Under the pieces are notes generated by a model, which had not been told where the DNA came from, ran no database searches, and worked only from the letters and a program-made list of their open reading frames with translations. A stretch of 64,000 nt of DNA from an uncultured Pseudomonadota bacterium. GTDB taxonomy: Bacteria; Pseudomonadota; Gammaproteobacteria; Steroidobacterales; Steroidobacteraceae. Location: positions 1-64,000 of the forward strand of contig CAISEB010000032.1 of NCBI GenBank assembly GCA_903884235.1, in the 5' to 3' direction. Below, piece by piece: positions 55,149-63,122 of the stretch. A program made the position numbers and the translations under genes. Within the stretch, counting starts at the first letter, position 1, and every line of letters begins with the position of its first letter.

Positions 55149-57649
55149 CACCAGTCCTCCCGGACGGCACGCACCACCGCATCCGAGGTCGCGATGCGAC
55201 CCGTGAGCCCCGCGGTCACCGCGGCCGCCGCCACGAGTGCGGTCGCGACGATGCCGAGCGAGCCGATCGGCACGACGTAGTCGAGCGTCCAGTGGAACGA
55301 CTGCCGGTTGACGACGTGCACCAGCACGACGCTGAGCCCGAGCCCGAGCAGGAGACCATAGACGACGCCCACCGCCGCCATGAACGCGCCCTCGCCGGCC
55401 AGCATGCCGAGCACCTCGCGACGCCTGAGCCCCAGGTGGCGCAGCATCCCGAACTCGGCACGCCGCGCGAGCGCCTGCACCGCGAACGCGAGCACGACGC
55501 CGAGCAGGCCGATGCCGACCGCGACCGCCTCGATCGCGTAGGTGATCGCGAACGCGCGGTCGAAGGCCTCGAGCGCCCGGGCCCGCAGGGTCCCGGTCGT
55601 CGTGACCTGCAGCGCCTCGCCACCACCGAGCCGGGCGGCAACCGCCGCGCGCACGGCCTCGCCGTCCGCACCGGGCGCGAGCCACACGGAGCCTTCGGTG
55701 TAGCGGCGCGTGCCGGAGAGCCGCTCGAAGTCCAGGAGGTCGACGACGATGGATCCGGTGCTGCGCGCGTAGTCGCGCCACAGGCCCGCGACCGCGAAGC
55801 GCACCGGCTTGCCGCCGACCGGCACCGTGACGCTGCCGCCGGGCACGACGCCGTACAGGTCGCGCAGCGCCTCCGACACGTACGCGCGCGGCAGCGAGGC
55901 ATCCAGCGAGGCCGCGCGGGCGATGACCGGCAGCCCGCCCGCCTCGCCGCCCAGCGGGCGCGCGATCAGCGTCACCGGTGGCTGCTCGCGTGCCAGCGAC
56001 ACCGGCAGCGTGCGTCGCAACTCGACGCGCGCGACGCCCGGCAGCGCCGCGAGCGCGGCGCCTTCCGCAGGACCGAGGTCCCAGGTGTCCGCGCCCGGCG
56101 CGAGCCGCAGGTAGACGTCCGCCGGCAGCACCTCGCCGAGCCAGCGCTCGAACGAGTCGCGGAACGAGTGCACCATCGTCGCCATCGCGACCATCAGGCT
56201 GAAGCTGACGACGATCGCGGCGAGGCTGACGGCGGACTGGGCGATCGCGCCGCGCAGGCGCGCGAGGACCAGCCCCGCGATCGGCGCGCGCGGGGCGCCG
56301 GCATGGGCGAGCGCGACGCCGACGAACGCCGGCACGAGCAGCACGCCACCGGCCAGCAGCAGCGCGATCGAGGCGTAGCCACCGAGCGGCAGGCCGTGCA
56401 TGGGCGGCAGGAACGCGGCGCCGGCGCCGGCCGCGAGCAGGACACCGGCGAGCGGCAGGCGCGCGACGGGGCCCGGGATCGCCTCGTCGTCGCCGGCCTT
56501 CAATGCGCGCGCCGGCGCGATCGTCGCGGCATGGCGTGCCGGCATCCACGCCCCGGCGACGGCGACGAACACGCCGAGCAGCACGAACGCGACCAGCACG
56601 ACGGGTCGCGCCGTGACCGCGACGGTCGAGGCCTGCAGCAGGCCCGAGCCGAGGTCGCCACCGAGCAGGCGCAGCGTGAGGACCGCGATCATCCAGCCGA
56701 GTGCGGTCCCGGCGAGCCCGCCCAGGGCACCGGTCAACGCCCCCTCGACGATGACCGCGACGCGCACCTCGGTCGCGCGCACGCCGAGCGCGCGCAGCAG
56801 CGCAAGCTGGCGTCGCCGGCGCATCACGGCGAGCGCCTGCGTCGCGTAGACGAGGAACGCGCCGGTCAGCAGCGCGACCAGCGCCAGCATGTCGAGGTTG
56901 ACCCGGTACGCGCGCGTCAGGTTCGAGGCGCGCGTCTCCTCGACGTCCGGCGTCAGCGCATCGACGCCACTCGGCAGGCGCAGCGTCGTCGCGTAGCGCG
57001 CCGGATCGACGCCCGACCGGAGCCTGAGGTCGATGCGACTCAACTGGCCAAGGCCCGCCGCGAACCACTGCAGCGAGCCGACGTCCATGTAGCCGATGCG
57101 CCGCCCCGTCGCGCCCTCGGGCAGCACCGCGACGACGCGCAGAGTTCGCGCGCCCGCGGGACCCTGCACGGCCACCGTGCCGCCCTGCCGGACGCCGAGT
57201 TCGCGCGCCGCCCGCGCCGAGAGCACGAGTGCGTCCGGCTCCTGCAGCGCGACGTAGAGCCCGGCGAGTTCGCCGTAGAGGGCCGGTCGGATCGCGGCAG
57301 CCGCGAGCGGATCGACGCCCTCGAGCGGCAGCGAGCCGCCGCCGACGAGCGGCGCCTCGCGCGCGAGCACGGGGCTCGCGACGGCGACGCCGTCGAGCTT
57401 CGCGAGCTGCGGGTAGAGCGCCTCGTCGAACCCCGCACGGGTGCCGCGCACGACGAGATCGGCGGACCCCGACAGCTCGCGGGTGGCGCGCGAGAACTCC
57501 GCGAGCGCACTCTCGTTGACGAGGTGCACGGCGGCCGCCAGCGCGACACCGACCGCGATCGCGCCGATCGACACCAGCAGGCGCAGCGGCCGATCGCGCA
57601 CCTGGGCGGCGAACACGGCGAACGCGACGCGCAGGGTCGCGGACACCAT
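55148..57649 (-). CDS. FtsX-type ABC transporter permease, duplicated
   Basis: An 833-residue inner-membrane protein of the FtsX/MacB/LolCE type, with two copies of the unit of one segment, periplasmic domain and three segments, and further central segments. RRRRQLALLRALGVRATEVR and RRAEFGMLRHLGLRRREVLG are the two conserved cytoplasmic coupling-helix motifs. Such permeases do not move solutes through a pore but use ATP to do work in the periplasm, often on lipids or lipoproteins. The ATG at 57649 overlaps the ATPase stop. Together with the ATPase and AttH-like protein it forms one machine. Confidence 0.92.
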   Translation of the reverse strand: MVSATLRVAFAVFAAQVRDRPLRLLVSIGAIAVGVALAAAVHLVNESALAEFSRATRELSGSADLVVRGTRAGFDEALYPQLAKLDGVAVASPVLAREAPLVGGGSLPLEGVDPLAAAAIRPALYGELAGLYVALQEPDALVLSARAARELGVRQGGTVAVQGPAGARTLRVVAVLPEGATGRRIGYMDVGSLQWFAAGLGQLSRIDLRLRSGVDPARYATTLRLPSGVDALTPDVEETRASNLTRAYRVNLDMLALVALLTGAFLVYATQALAVMRRRRQLALLRALGVRATEVRVAVIVEGALTGALGGLAGTALGWMIAVLTLRLLGGDLGSGLLQASTVAVTARPVVLVAFVLLGVFVAVAGAWMPARHAATIAPARALKAGDDEAIPGPVARLPLAGVLLAAGAGAAFLPPMHGLPLGGYASIALLLAGGVLLVPAFVGVALAHAGAPRAPIAGLVLARLRGAIAQSAVSLAAIVVSFSLMVAMATMVHSFRDSFERWLGEVLPADVYLRLAPGADTWDLGPAEGAALAALPGVARVELRRTLPVSLAREQPPVTLIARPLGGEAGGLPVIARAASLDASLPRAYVSEALRDLYGVVPGGSVTVPVGGKPVRFAVAGLWRDYARSTGSIVVDLLDFERLSGTRRYTEGSVWLAPGADGEAVRAAVAARLGGGEALQVTTTGTLRARALEAFDRAFAITYAIEAVAVGIGLLGVVLAFAVQALARRAEFGMLRHLGLRRREVLGMLAGEGAFMAAVGVVYGLLLGLGLSVVLVHVVNRQSFHWTLDYVVPIGSLGIVATALVAAAAVTAGLTGRIATSDAVVRAVREDW

Positions 57650-58332
57650 CAGCCGGGCGACAGGGGTCGGAACGCGCGGCCGTCGAACTCGACGGCGCGG
57701 TCGGCGGTCGCGGCCGCGGCACGCGAGTGGGTGATCAGCAGCCCACCACCGCCATAGGCGCGCACGGTGCGCGCGAGCAGCTCGAGGACCTGCGTGGCGC
57801 TGCGCGGGTCGAGGTTGCCGGTGGGCTCGTCGGCGAGCACGAGCCGTGGCCGGTGCACGAGCGCGCGCGCGATCGCGACGCGCTGCATCTCGCCACCCGA
57901 GAGTTCCCGCGGCAACCGGTCGAGCGCGTCGCCGAGCCCAACGTCCGCGAGCACGGTGGCGACGCGCGTCGCGATGCTCGCCGCCGGCACGCCGTTCAGT
58001 TCGAGCGGCAGGGCGACGTTGCGACCGACCGAGAGGTACGGCAGCACGTGGAAGGCCTGGAACACGAACCCCATCGACTCGCGCCGCAGCAGGGTCAGCG
58101 CGTCGTCGTCGAGCCCGGCGAGCTCGCGACCGTCGAGGCGGATGCTGCCGGCGTCGGGGCTGTCGAGCCCGGCGATCAGGTTCAGCAGCGTCGACTTGCC
58201 GACGCCGGACTCCCCCATCACCGCGACCCATTCACCGGGTTCAAGCGTGAACCCGAGGCCATCGATGACGGCCGGACGGTCCGCGCGGTAGCGCCGGACG
58301 AGTCCCTCGACCGCGAGCAGCGCCGCGGCCAC
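57649..58332 (-). CDS. ABC transporter ATP-binding protein, LolD/MacB-like
   Basis: A 227-residue ATPase with Walker A GESGVGKST, Q-loop FVFQAFHVLPYLSV, signature LSGGEMQRVAIARAL, Walker B LVLADEPTGNLD and the switch histidine in LLITHSR. The tight cluster and the ADEPTGNLD sequence place it with LolD/MacB-type ATPases that pair with FtsX-like permeases. The start is taken as GTG at 58332, one base after the upstream stop, because the sequence AAALLAVEGLVRRY fits the first strand; no ATG is available nearby. Its stop overlaps the permease start. Confidence 0.93.
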   Translation of the reverse strand: MAAALLAVEGLVRRYRADRPAVIDGLGFTLEPGEWVAVMGESGVGKSTLLNLIAGLDSPDAGSIRLDGRELAGLDDDALTLLRRESMGFVFQAFHVLPYLSVGRNVALPLELNGVPAASIATRVATVLADVGLGDALDRLPRELSGGEMQRVAIARALVHRPRLVLADEPTGNLDPRSATQVLELLARTVRAYGGGGLLITHSRAAAATADRAVEFDGRAFRPLSPG

Positions 58333-58333
58333 C

Positions 58334-60031
58334 TCAGGGTCCCGGCGGCACGTAGTACAGGTCGATCGTGCGACCGACACGCTCGACCGGGGCATAGGCA
58401 TCGAGCCAGCGGAAGCGATCGGGCGCGTGGATGCGCGCGAGCTCGCTGACCGCGATCCAGCCGCTCGTGCGTTCGTCCGGCCCCAGCATCCGGTACGGCG
58501 GCAGCCCCTCGTGCGGCAGGTCGGCGGTGCCGAGGTAGGCGAGCGCGACCGAGGGCACCGCGCGCGCGTGCAGCGCGGCGACGAGTCGCCTGAAGTCCTG
58601 GCCCCAGTCGAGGTCCGAATCGACGAGGATCCGTTCCGGATGCGGCGCGAGCACGTTGAACCAGGGCAGGTAGTCGGGCCACGCCGCGAGCGGCGACAGC
58701 TCGAGCACCACGGCAAGGCCCAGCGCCGCCGCGAGCGCATGGCGCTGCGGCGCGCTCGCCGTGGCGCCGATGCGCCCGACCAGCGCCGTCGCGACCACGG
58801 CCGCGCCGATCGCCAGCAGCGGGAACAGCACCAGCACGTGGCGGACGCCGATGTTGATGTGGCTGAACAGGCTCACGAACAGGAAGATCGCGACGAAGAG
58901 CTTCGGCAGCGCGAGCGGCGCCGCGCTGCGGGTGCCGAGCCCCCGTGCAACGAGCATCCCGAGGCCCGCGAGGCCGGCCACGAGCAATGGCAGCGGGGTC
59001 TTCACCGCGAGCGCGACGATGTAGAAGTAGCGCCAGCCGTGCAGCTCGAGGTCGCCGAACAGGTACGACAGGTGGCCCATGTCGTTGTGCACCTGCAGCG
59101 CCTGGATGCCACCGAGCACCCACTGGAAGGCCTCCGGCACCGGCACGTGCGCGAACACGCGGTACGCGAGGTCGTGCAGCGGCGATGGCGCGTAGCCGAA
59201 CAGGTAGCCGAGCGCCTGGTTGAACTTGTGGGTCTCGTCGGTCAGATAGATGATCCGCCCGCCATAGGCGAAGGTCAGCACGACGCCGATCGCGAGCGTG
59301 GCGAGGAGCACCCCGCCCACCCACTCGAGGCGTCGCACGGGCTCGGCCGGGCCCGCGCGCGACGGACCCTCCCAGCAGTGCAGCGCGAGCAGCACGAGCC
59401 CGCCGAGGCCGCAGAACGGCAGCGCCGAGAGCTTGGTGCCGATCGCAAGCCCGAGCGTGAGCCCCATCCACAACGCGCGCGCGAGGCGCCCGGAATCGAG
59501 CCAGCGCCGGATCGCATCCAGCGCGAGCAGGCAGGTCGCGGCCGACGGCACATCGAGCGCCGCGAGCGCGCCATGACCGAGGATCGGCGGCGCCGAGGCG
59601 ACGAGCAGCGCCGCGAACAGCGCCCCGCCCCGCCCGAGCACGGTCCGACCCCACACGTAGGTCATCACGATCAGCAGCGCGAGGAACGGCAGCGCACCGG
59701 CCCGTGCCAGCGTCAGGTACTCGTCGTAGTGGCCGCTGCCGTACAGGATCTTGATGCCCTCGGGCTTGCCATCCGGCGGCGGCGTGCCCTGCGAGCGGGC
59801 CCCGGCGAGGTAGGGCCCGAGCGCCAGCATCAGTCGCCCGAGCGGCGGGTGCTGGATGTCGTAGTCGTAGTGGCCGGTGTCGAGCAGCGCCAGTCCCGCC
59901 GCGAGGTGCTCCGGCTCGTCCCAGGTGTGCCCGAACACGCGCCACGTGGACGCGGCGAGCCCGCACCCGAGCAGCGTGACGAGCACGAGGGCGATGAGCG
60001 TCGGGGCGCGGGCGAGGGACGGCTGGGCCAT
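58334..60031 (-). CDS. Membrane glycosyltransferase, GT-C fold (PMT/ArnT-like)
   Basis: A 565-residue polytopic membrane protein with about 11 segments. The first periplasmic loop has TWDEPEHLAAG, where the paired acidic residues suit the catalytic or metal site of GT-C enzymes that use polyprenyl-phosphate sugars. GHYDYDIQHPPLGRLMLALG is a conserved motif of this class, and LVDSDLDWGQDFRR near the C terminus is shared with uncharacterised relatives. It probably transfers a sugar to a periplasmic lipid, protein or polymer. It is followed after one base by the ABC ATPase gene, so it is the first gene of the four-gene unit. Confidence 0.85.
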   Translation of the reverse strand: MAQPSLARAPTLIALVLVTLLGCGLAASTWRVFGHTWDEPEHLAAGLALLDTGHYDYDIQHPPLGRLMLALGPYLAGARSQGTPPPDGKPEGIKILYGSGHYDEYLTLARAGALPFLALLIVMTYVWGRTVLGRGGALFAALLVASAPPILGHGALAALDVPSAATCLLALDAIRRWLDSGRLARALWMGLTLGLAIGTKLSALPFCGLGGLVLLALHCWEGPSRAGPAEPVRRLEWVGGVLLATLAIGVVLTFAYGGRIIYLTDETHKFNQALGYLFGYAPSPLHDLAYRVFAHVPVPEAFQWVLGGIQALQVHNDMGHLSYLFGDLELHGWRYFYIVALAVKTPLPLLVAGLAGLGMLVARGLGTRSAAPLALPKLFVAIFLFVSLFSHINIGVRHVLVLFPLLAIGAAVVATALVGRIGATASAPQRHALAAALGLAVVLELSPLAAWPDYLPWFNVLAPHPERILVDSDLDWGQDFRRLVAALHARAVPSVALAYLGTADLPHEGLPPYRMLGPDERTSGWIAVSELARIHAPDRFRWLDAYAPVERVGRTIDLYYVPPGP

Positions 60032-60109
60032 GGTTCGGGACGTGCAAAAGAGGGAATGATAGCGAGCGTGACGTGAAGACCGGCTTAAGTTTCTCTATGC
60101 TGCGCGCCG

Positions 60110-60688
60110 ATGGAAGCCTTCCTCGTCTCGGCCGGGGTCGTCGCGCTCGCCGAGATCGGCGACAAGACCCAGCTGCTCGCCTTCGTGCTGGCGGCCCGGT
60201 ATCGCCGACCGCGCCCCATCATCCTCGGAATCCTCGTCGCCACCCTCGTCAATCACGCGATTGCCGGCGCGGTCGGCCGCTGGCTGATGCTGACGGTGGG
60301 CCCCACCCGGATGCGCTGGGCGCTCGCCGCCTCGTTCCTCGGCATGGCGGCCTGGATCCTGGTCCCGGACAAGCTGGATGACGACGAGGCGGCCCCGCGG
60401 CAGCGGTTCGGGGTGTTCGGCACCACGGTGATCGCGTTCTTCCTCGCCGAGATGGGCGACAAGACCCAGTTCGCGACGATCGCGCTCGCGGCCCGCTATC
60501 CGTCGGTCTGGATGGTCGTGGCGGGCACCACGCTCGGCATGATGCTCGCCAACGTACCGGCGGTGCTGATCAGCGACCGGCTCGCCGGGCGCCTGCCGAC
60601 CCGGCTCGTGCACGCGATCGCGGCCCTGATCTTCGCGGTACTGGGCGGATTGATGCTGTTTGCCCCGCCGGACGGGTTGCTGGGATGA
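60110..60688 (+). CDS. GDT1/UPF0016 family cation transporter, probable manganese exporter
   Basis: A 192-residue inner-membrane protein with six segments in two repeats. Each repeat carries the family motif E-x-G-D-K-[ST], seen as ALAEIGDKTQLLAF and FLAEMGDKTQFATI. Bacterial members such as MneA export Mn2+, while eukaryotic TMEM165/Gdt1 move Mn2+ and Ca2+. A manganese riboswitch (yybP-ykoY) often precedes such genes, but here the gap of 78 bases and the candidate TATGCT -10 box leave no room for one. It stands alone before tRNA-Val. Confidence 0.93.
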   Translation: MEAFLVSAGVVALAEIGDKTQLLAFVLAARYRRPRPIILGILVATLVNHAIAGAVGRWLMLTVGPTRMRWALAASFLGMAAWILVPDKLDDDEAAPRQRFGVFGTTVIAFFLAEMGDKTQFATIALAARYPSVWMVVAGTTLGMMLANVPAVLISDRLAGRLPTRLVHAIAALIFAVLGGLMLFAPPDGLLG

Positions 60689-60725
60689 CGCAGGTCCAGT
60701 ATTCTCCCGCGCCTCGCATCAGTGC

Positions 60726-60800
60726 GGGCGCGTAGCTCAGCGGTAGAGCACTTCCTTGACATGGAAGGGGTCACAGGTTCGATCCCTGTCGCGCCCACCA
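60726..60800 (+). tRNA. tRNA-Val (anticodon GAC)
   Basis: A 75-base tRNA. The acceptor stem GGGCGCG pairs with CGCGCCC, the anticodon arm is CTTCC-TTGACAT-GGAAG with anticodon GAC, and the T arm reads ACAGG-TTCGATC-CCTGT. CCA is encoded. It reads valine GUC and GUU codons. The gene-poor stretch that follows has no copy of its 3' end within the window. Confidence 0.97.
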
Positions 60801-61297
60801 AAATCAATAGTTTACGAGCGGTTCGTCTCCCGCCTCGCGCCGAACTGACAGCAACGGGGGGCGATGCCCACCGCCGTCGTACCGATCACGCGCAATAGCC
60901 GGACCCGATTCGCAAGGGAGCGATTCCCGGTTCCGGCAGTCAGCCTCGGCAGCGCCCTGCGAGCGCAGAGGTCTGAATTCGGCGCGCCGGCCGCGCATCA
61001 GCGCCCAGAACCCAATCCGTCTGCACTTCAGCGCCAAAAGACTCAGATCTTCTGCCATCCAGTGCACGAATCCGAGCGGCAAGGGCCGGCCGAAATTCTG
61101 CGACAACCGGCCTCTCCGCAGGAGGCTTCGCACGTTCGCAGTCAAAATCGTCCCTAGCGGCGATCACAGCCGTCAGGCGAGAATCCGCGCGGACATGGAA
61201 GGAACTTCCGGCGTCCGAGGAGCAGATTGCTGCCATGGGGCGGCAGACACCCCCGATAGCAATGCTTGTCCGAGCGCCATGGGCCGACGATACGACG
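60801..61297. other. About 500 bases after tRNA-Val with no recognisable gene
   Basis: Lower in GC and patchier than its surroundings. Short open frames exist on both strands (for example 60804-61145 on the minus strand), but none has a good ribosome site, a recognisable fold or steady codon bias. No repeat of the tRNA 3' end, no integrase and no inverted repeats typical of an insertion sequence were seen. It may be the decayed remains of a tRNA-linked insertion. Confidence 0.4.
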
Positions 61298-61596
61298 ATG
61301 CGCACCGCCATCCTCCTGAGCATCATTTTCATCGTAAGCCGCGCGACTGCGGAGTCCGAACCCGCTTCTCCGCCCCAAGCAGTTGCGCCGGTTTCGGTGC
61401 AGCCGTTGGCGACGACCAAGGACCAGAACAACACTCCTGCAAATCACATCGTCGCCAAGTCGCCGAGCCGCCCTCGACAGCCGAGCAAGCCTGCGCACCC
61501 GAGGCCCGCCGCCCAGGACGTGAATACCATGATTTACGTCGCGATCTCGGCAGGCGTTGGCTTCGCACTGGGAAGGCACGACAACGAGGGCACTAG
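61298..61596 (+). CDS. Possible small exported protein, 3' end doubtful
   Basis: From ATG 61298 the frame encodes MRTAILLSIIFIVSRATAES, a plausible signal peptide. A Pro/Gln-rich linker of about 60 residues and then NTMIYVAISAGVGFALGRHD, a possible membrane or glycine-zipper segment, follow. The open frame formally runs on to 62098 through the lipoprotein gene in another frame, where it turns into Arg-rich shadow sequence. In the neighbouring frame a TAG occurs at 61594-61596, just before the lipoprotein ATG. A one-base indel near 61590 would therefore give a natural end. I treat it as a small, possibly frameshifted gene; it might also be chance. Confidence 0.4.
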
Positions 61597-61598
61597 GG

Positions 61599-61871
61599 AT
61601 GAAGCTGATTTCACACGTGACGATGGCCGGCGCCGCCGCGGTACTTGCGGCAGCATGCGCGACGGTCCCGCAGGGCCAGTGGCTCAAGTCCGGCGCCTCG
61701 CAGGCGGATTTCGACCGGACCAATGGAACCTGCCAGTCCATGGCCAGCGGACCGGGCATGAACGGCAGCGCAGGCGGATGGTCGAGTGCGCAGGAGAAGC
61801 GCTTCAACGAATGCATGCAATCCGCGGGCTGGACGTGGACCGAGCACCCCGAGGGCGCCGCTTCGAAGTAG
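61599..61871 (+). CDS. Small outer-membrane lipoprotein
   Basis: A 90-residue protein with a lipoprotein signal peptide (MKLISHVTMAGAAAVLAAAC, cleaved before that cysteine). The short mature part has two further cysteines in TNGTCQSMASGPG and FNECMQSAGWTWTE, probably disulfide-linked. GAGGG lies 8 bases before the ATG. Similar small lipoproteins with a C-terminal W-x-W motif occur in proteobacteria; I cannot assign a role. It is convergent with the cyanophycinase-like gene. Confidence 0.78.
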   Translation: MKLISHVTMAGAAAVLAAACATVPQGQWLKSGASQADFDRTNGTCQSMASGPGMNGSAGGWSSAQEKRFNECMQSAGWTWTEHPEGAASK

Positions 61872-61991
61872 CCAGCGGTCAGCCCGTCGCGATACCCCGC
61901 TCGCCACGGGCCCGAGCGTCCGGTCGCATCGGGCGGGCGGGGAATGGCGGGCGCCCGACCGCCGCCACCCGGGCAGGCGTCGGAGCCAGGA

Positions 61992-62987
61992 TCAGGGCCA
62001 GACCGGCGGCGCGGCGCCACCTTTCACGTCGACGACGGTCGTGGTCGCCTGCGAGAGGGCGCGCAGCGGCGACAGGGACAGCGTCCCGCCCGCGGTGATC
62101 CGGGTGAGCAGGAAGCCCCGGGCCGCGAACGCCCGGCCCCGCTCCACCACGGCGCTCGCCGGCGGCGGGACGATGGTCACGCCCCCGCCATTGCGACTGA
62201 CCACGCGCCCCAGCCCATCGGATCCCACGAGCACCCCCGCCTCCTCGTCGATCCCGAGACCGGTGACCGGGTGGCCCTCGGATGCGAGGCGCGCCACGAA
62301 GACCATCAGGCGACCGAGTCGCCCGCGCGGCGCGAAGTGGCTGTCGGTGATGACGCCCTTCAGCGGCGCGAGATGCAGGAAGTCCCCGACGAGCGTCACC
62401 CCCGGGCCAAGCGGATCGTGCAGTCCCTCGGCGGAGGTCAGGCTGCCGCCATCCATCGATCCATAGGCCCACTCACCGAGGATCGCGAGCCCCGCGCTCG
62501 TCCCGCCGACGGGACAGCCCTCGCGGAAGCGTCGCTCGATCAGGTCCGCGACGGGCGTGCCCTTCCAGAAGCGGACGTAGTTGGCCTGGTCGCCACCGTG
62601 GATGAAGATCCCGTCCGCGCGCGCGAGGATCGCGAGCACCCTCGGGTCCGAACTCGACTCCCGATCGTGCAGCACGAGCGTCTCGAGGGAGGCGACCTCG
62701 CCCAGCGCCGCGGCAAGCTCGGCATGATCCTCCGCGTCGCCCGAGGCACCGATCATCACGACATGACCGCGCCCCGCATGCTCGGCGAACCAGGGCATGG
62801 CCTCGTCCGGCCACTCGCCTCCGCCCAGCAGCAGCAGGCCGCCCTGATGGGCGGCAGGCCGCACTTCGGCGTGTTCGGTGGAGAAGTATTCGTACGGCCC
62901 CGCATGCCCCTCGCGGGGCAGGAGCGCCGCGACGGCGGCGATCGCGATGACGCCAGTTCGAATCCAACCCGGGGTCGCTGATGTCAT
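61992..62987 (-). CDS. Exported cyanophycinase-like peptidase (family S51)
   Basis: A 331-residue peptidase with a signal peptide (GVIAIAAVAALLPREGHA). The S51 nucleophile is Ser164 in CPVGGTSAGLAIL, with the family motifs ADGIFIHGGDQANYVRFW and ITDSHFAPRGRLGRL, the last carrying the catalytic histidine. Cyanophycinases release Asp-Arg dipeptides from the storage polymer cyanophycin; other members cut N-terminal Asp-X peptides. The signal peptide shows that its substrate is outside the cytoplasm, so external polymer or peptides are likely. GGAGG precedes the ATG at 62987. It is divergent from a TonB receptor gene with a shared 135-base upstream region. Confidence 0.9.
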   Translation of the reverse strand: MTSATPGWIRTGVIAIAAVAALLPREGHAGPYEYFSTEHAEVRPAAHQGGLLLLGGGEWPDEAMPWFAEHAGRGHVVMIGASGDAEDHAELAAALGEVASLETLVLHDRESSSDPRVLAILARADGIFIHGGDQANYVRFWKGTPVADLIERRFREGCPVGGTSAGLAILGEWAYGSMDGGSLTSAEGLHDPLGPGVTLVGDFLHLAPLKGVITDSHFAPRGRLGRLMVFVARLASEGHPVTGLGIDEEAGVLVGSDGLGRVVSRNGGGVTIVPPPASAVVERGRAFAARGFLLTRITAGGTLSLSPLRALSQATTTVVDVKGGAAPPVWP

Positions 62988-63122
62988 CGATCCTCCATCA
63001 CGCAGCGCGTGCGTCCATGCCGCCGTTGTGGTGTCTCCACGGCGCATGCTACAACAGCCGCAGAAGGCATGCACGGACGCAAATTCCGTCCCAAAAATGC
63101 CACAAGACTCAGGGAGGGTTCC
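62988..63122. promoter_or_regulatory. Divergent control region between S51 peptidase and TonB receptor
   Basis: A 135-base gap between divergent starts, richer in A and T near 63085-63110. No clear -35/-10 pair or palindrome could be picked out by eye. Co-regulation of the two genes is likely from the layout. Confidence 0.35.

Noticed and set aside
54081-57722. A single 1213-codon fusion of AttH-like and permease sequences
   Set aside because: The N-terminal part is an off-frame shadow of the permease; the AttH gene has its own start and signal peptide at 55148.
60032-60109. Manganese riboswitch (yybP-ykoY) before the GDT1-family gene
   Set aside because: The gap is too short and lacks the conserved loops; a promoter-like TATGCT lies about 10 bases before the gene.
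60726-61300. Attachment site of an integrative element at tRNA-Val
   Set aside because: No second copy of the tRNA 3' end and no integrase were found in the window.
61235-62098. One 287-codon gene covering the small exported protein and beyond
   Set aside because: Its 3' two thirds overlap the lipoprotein and S51 peptidase genes in other frames and turn into Arg-rich shadow sequence.
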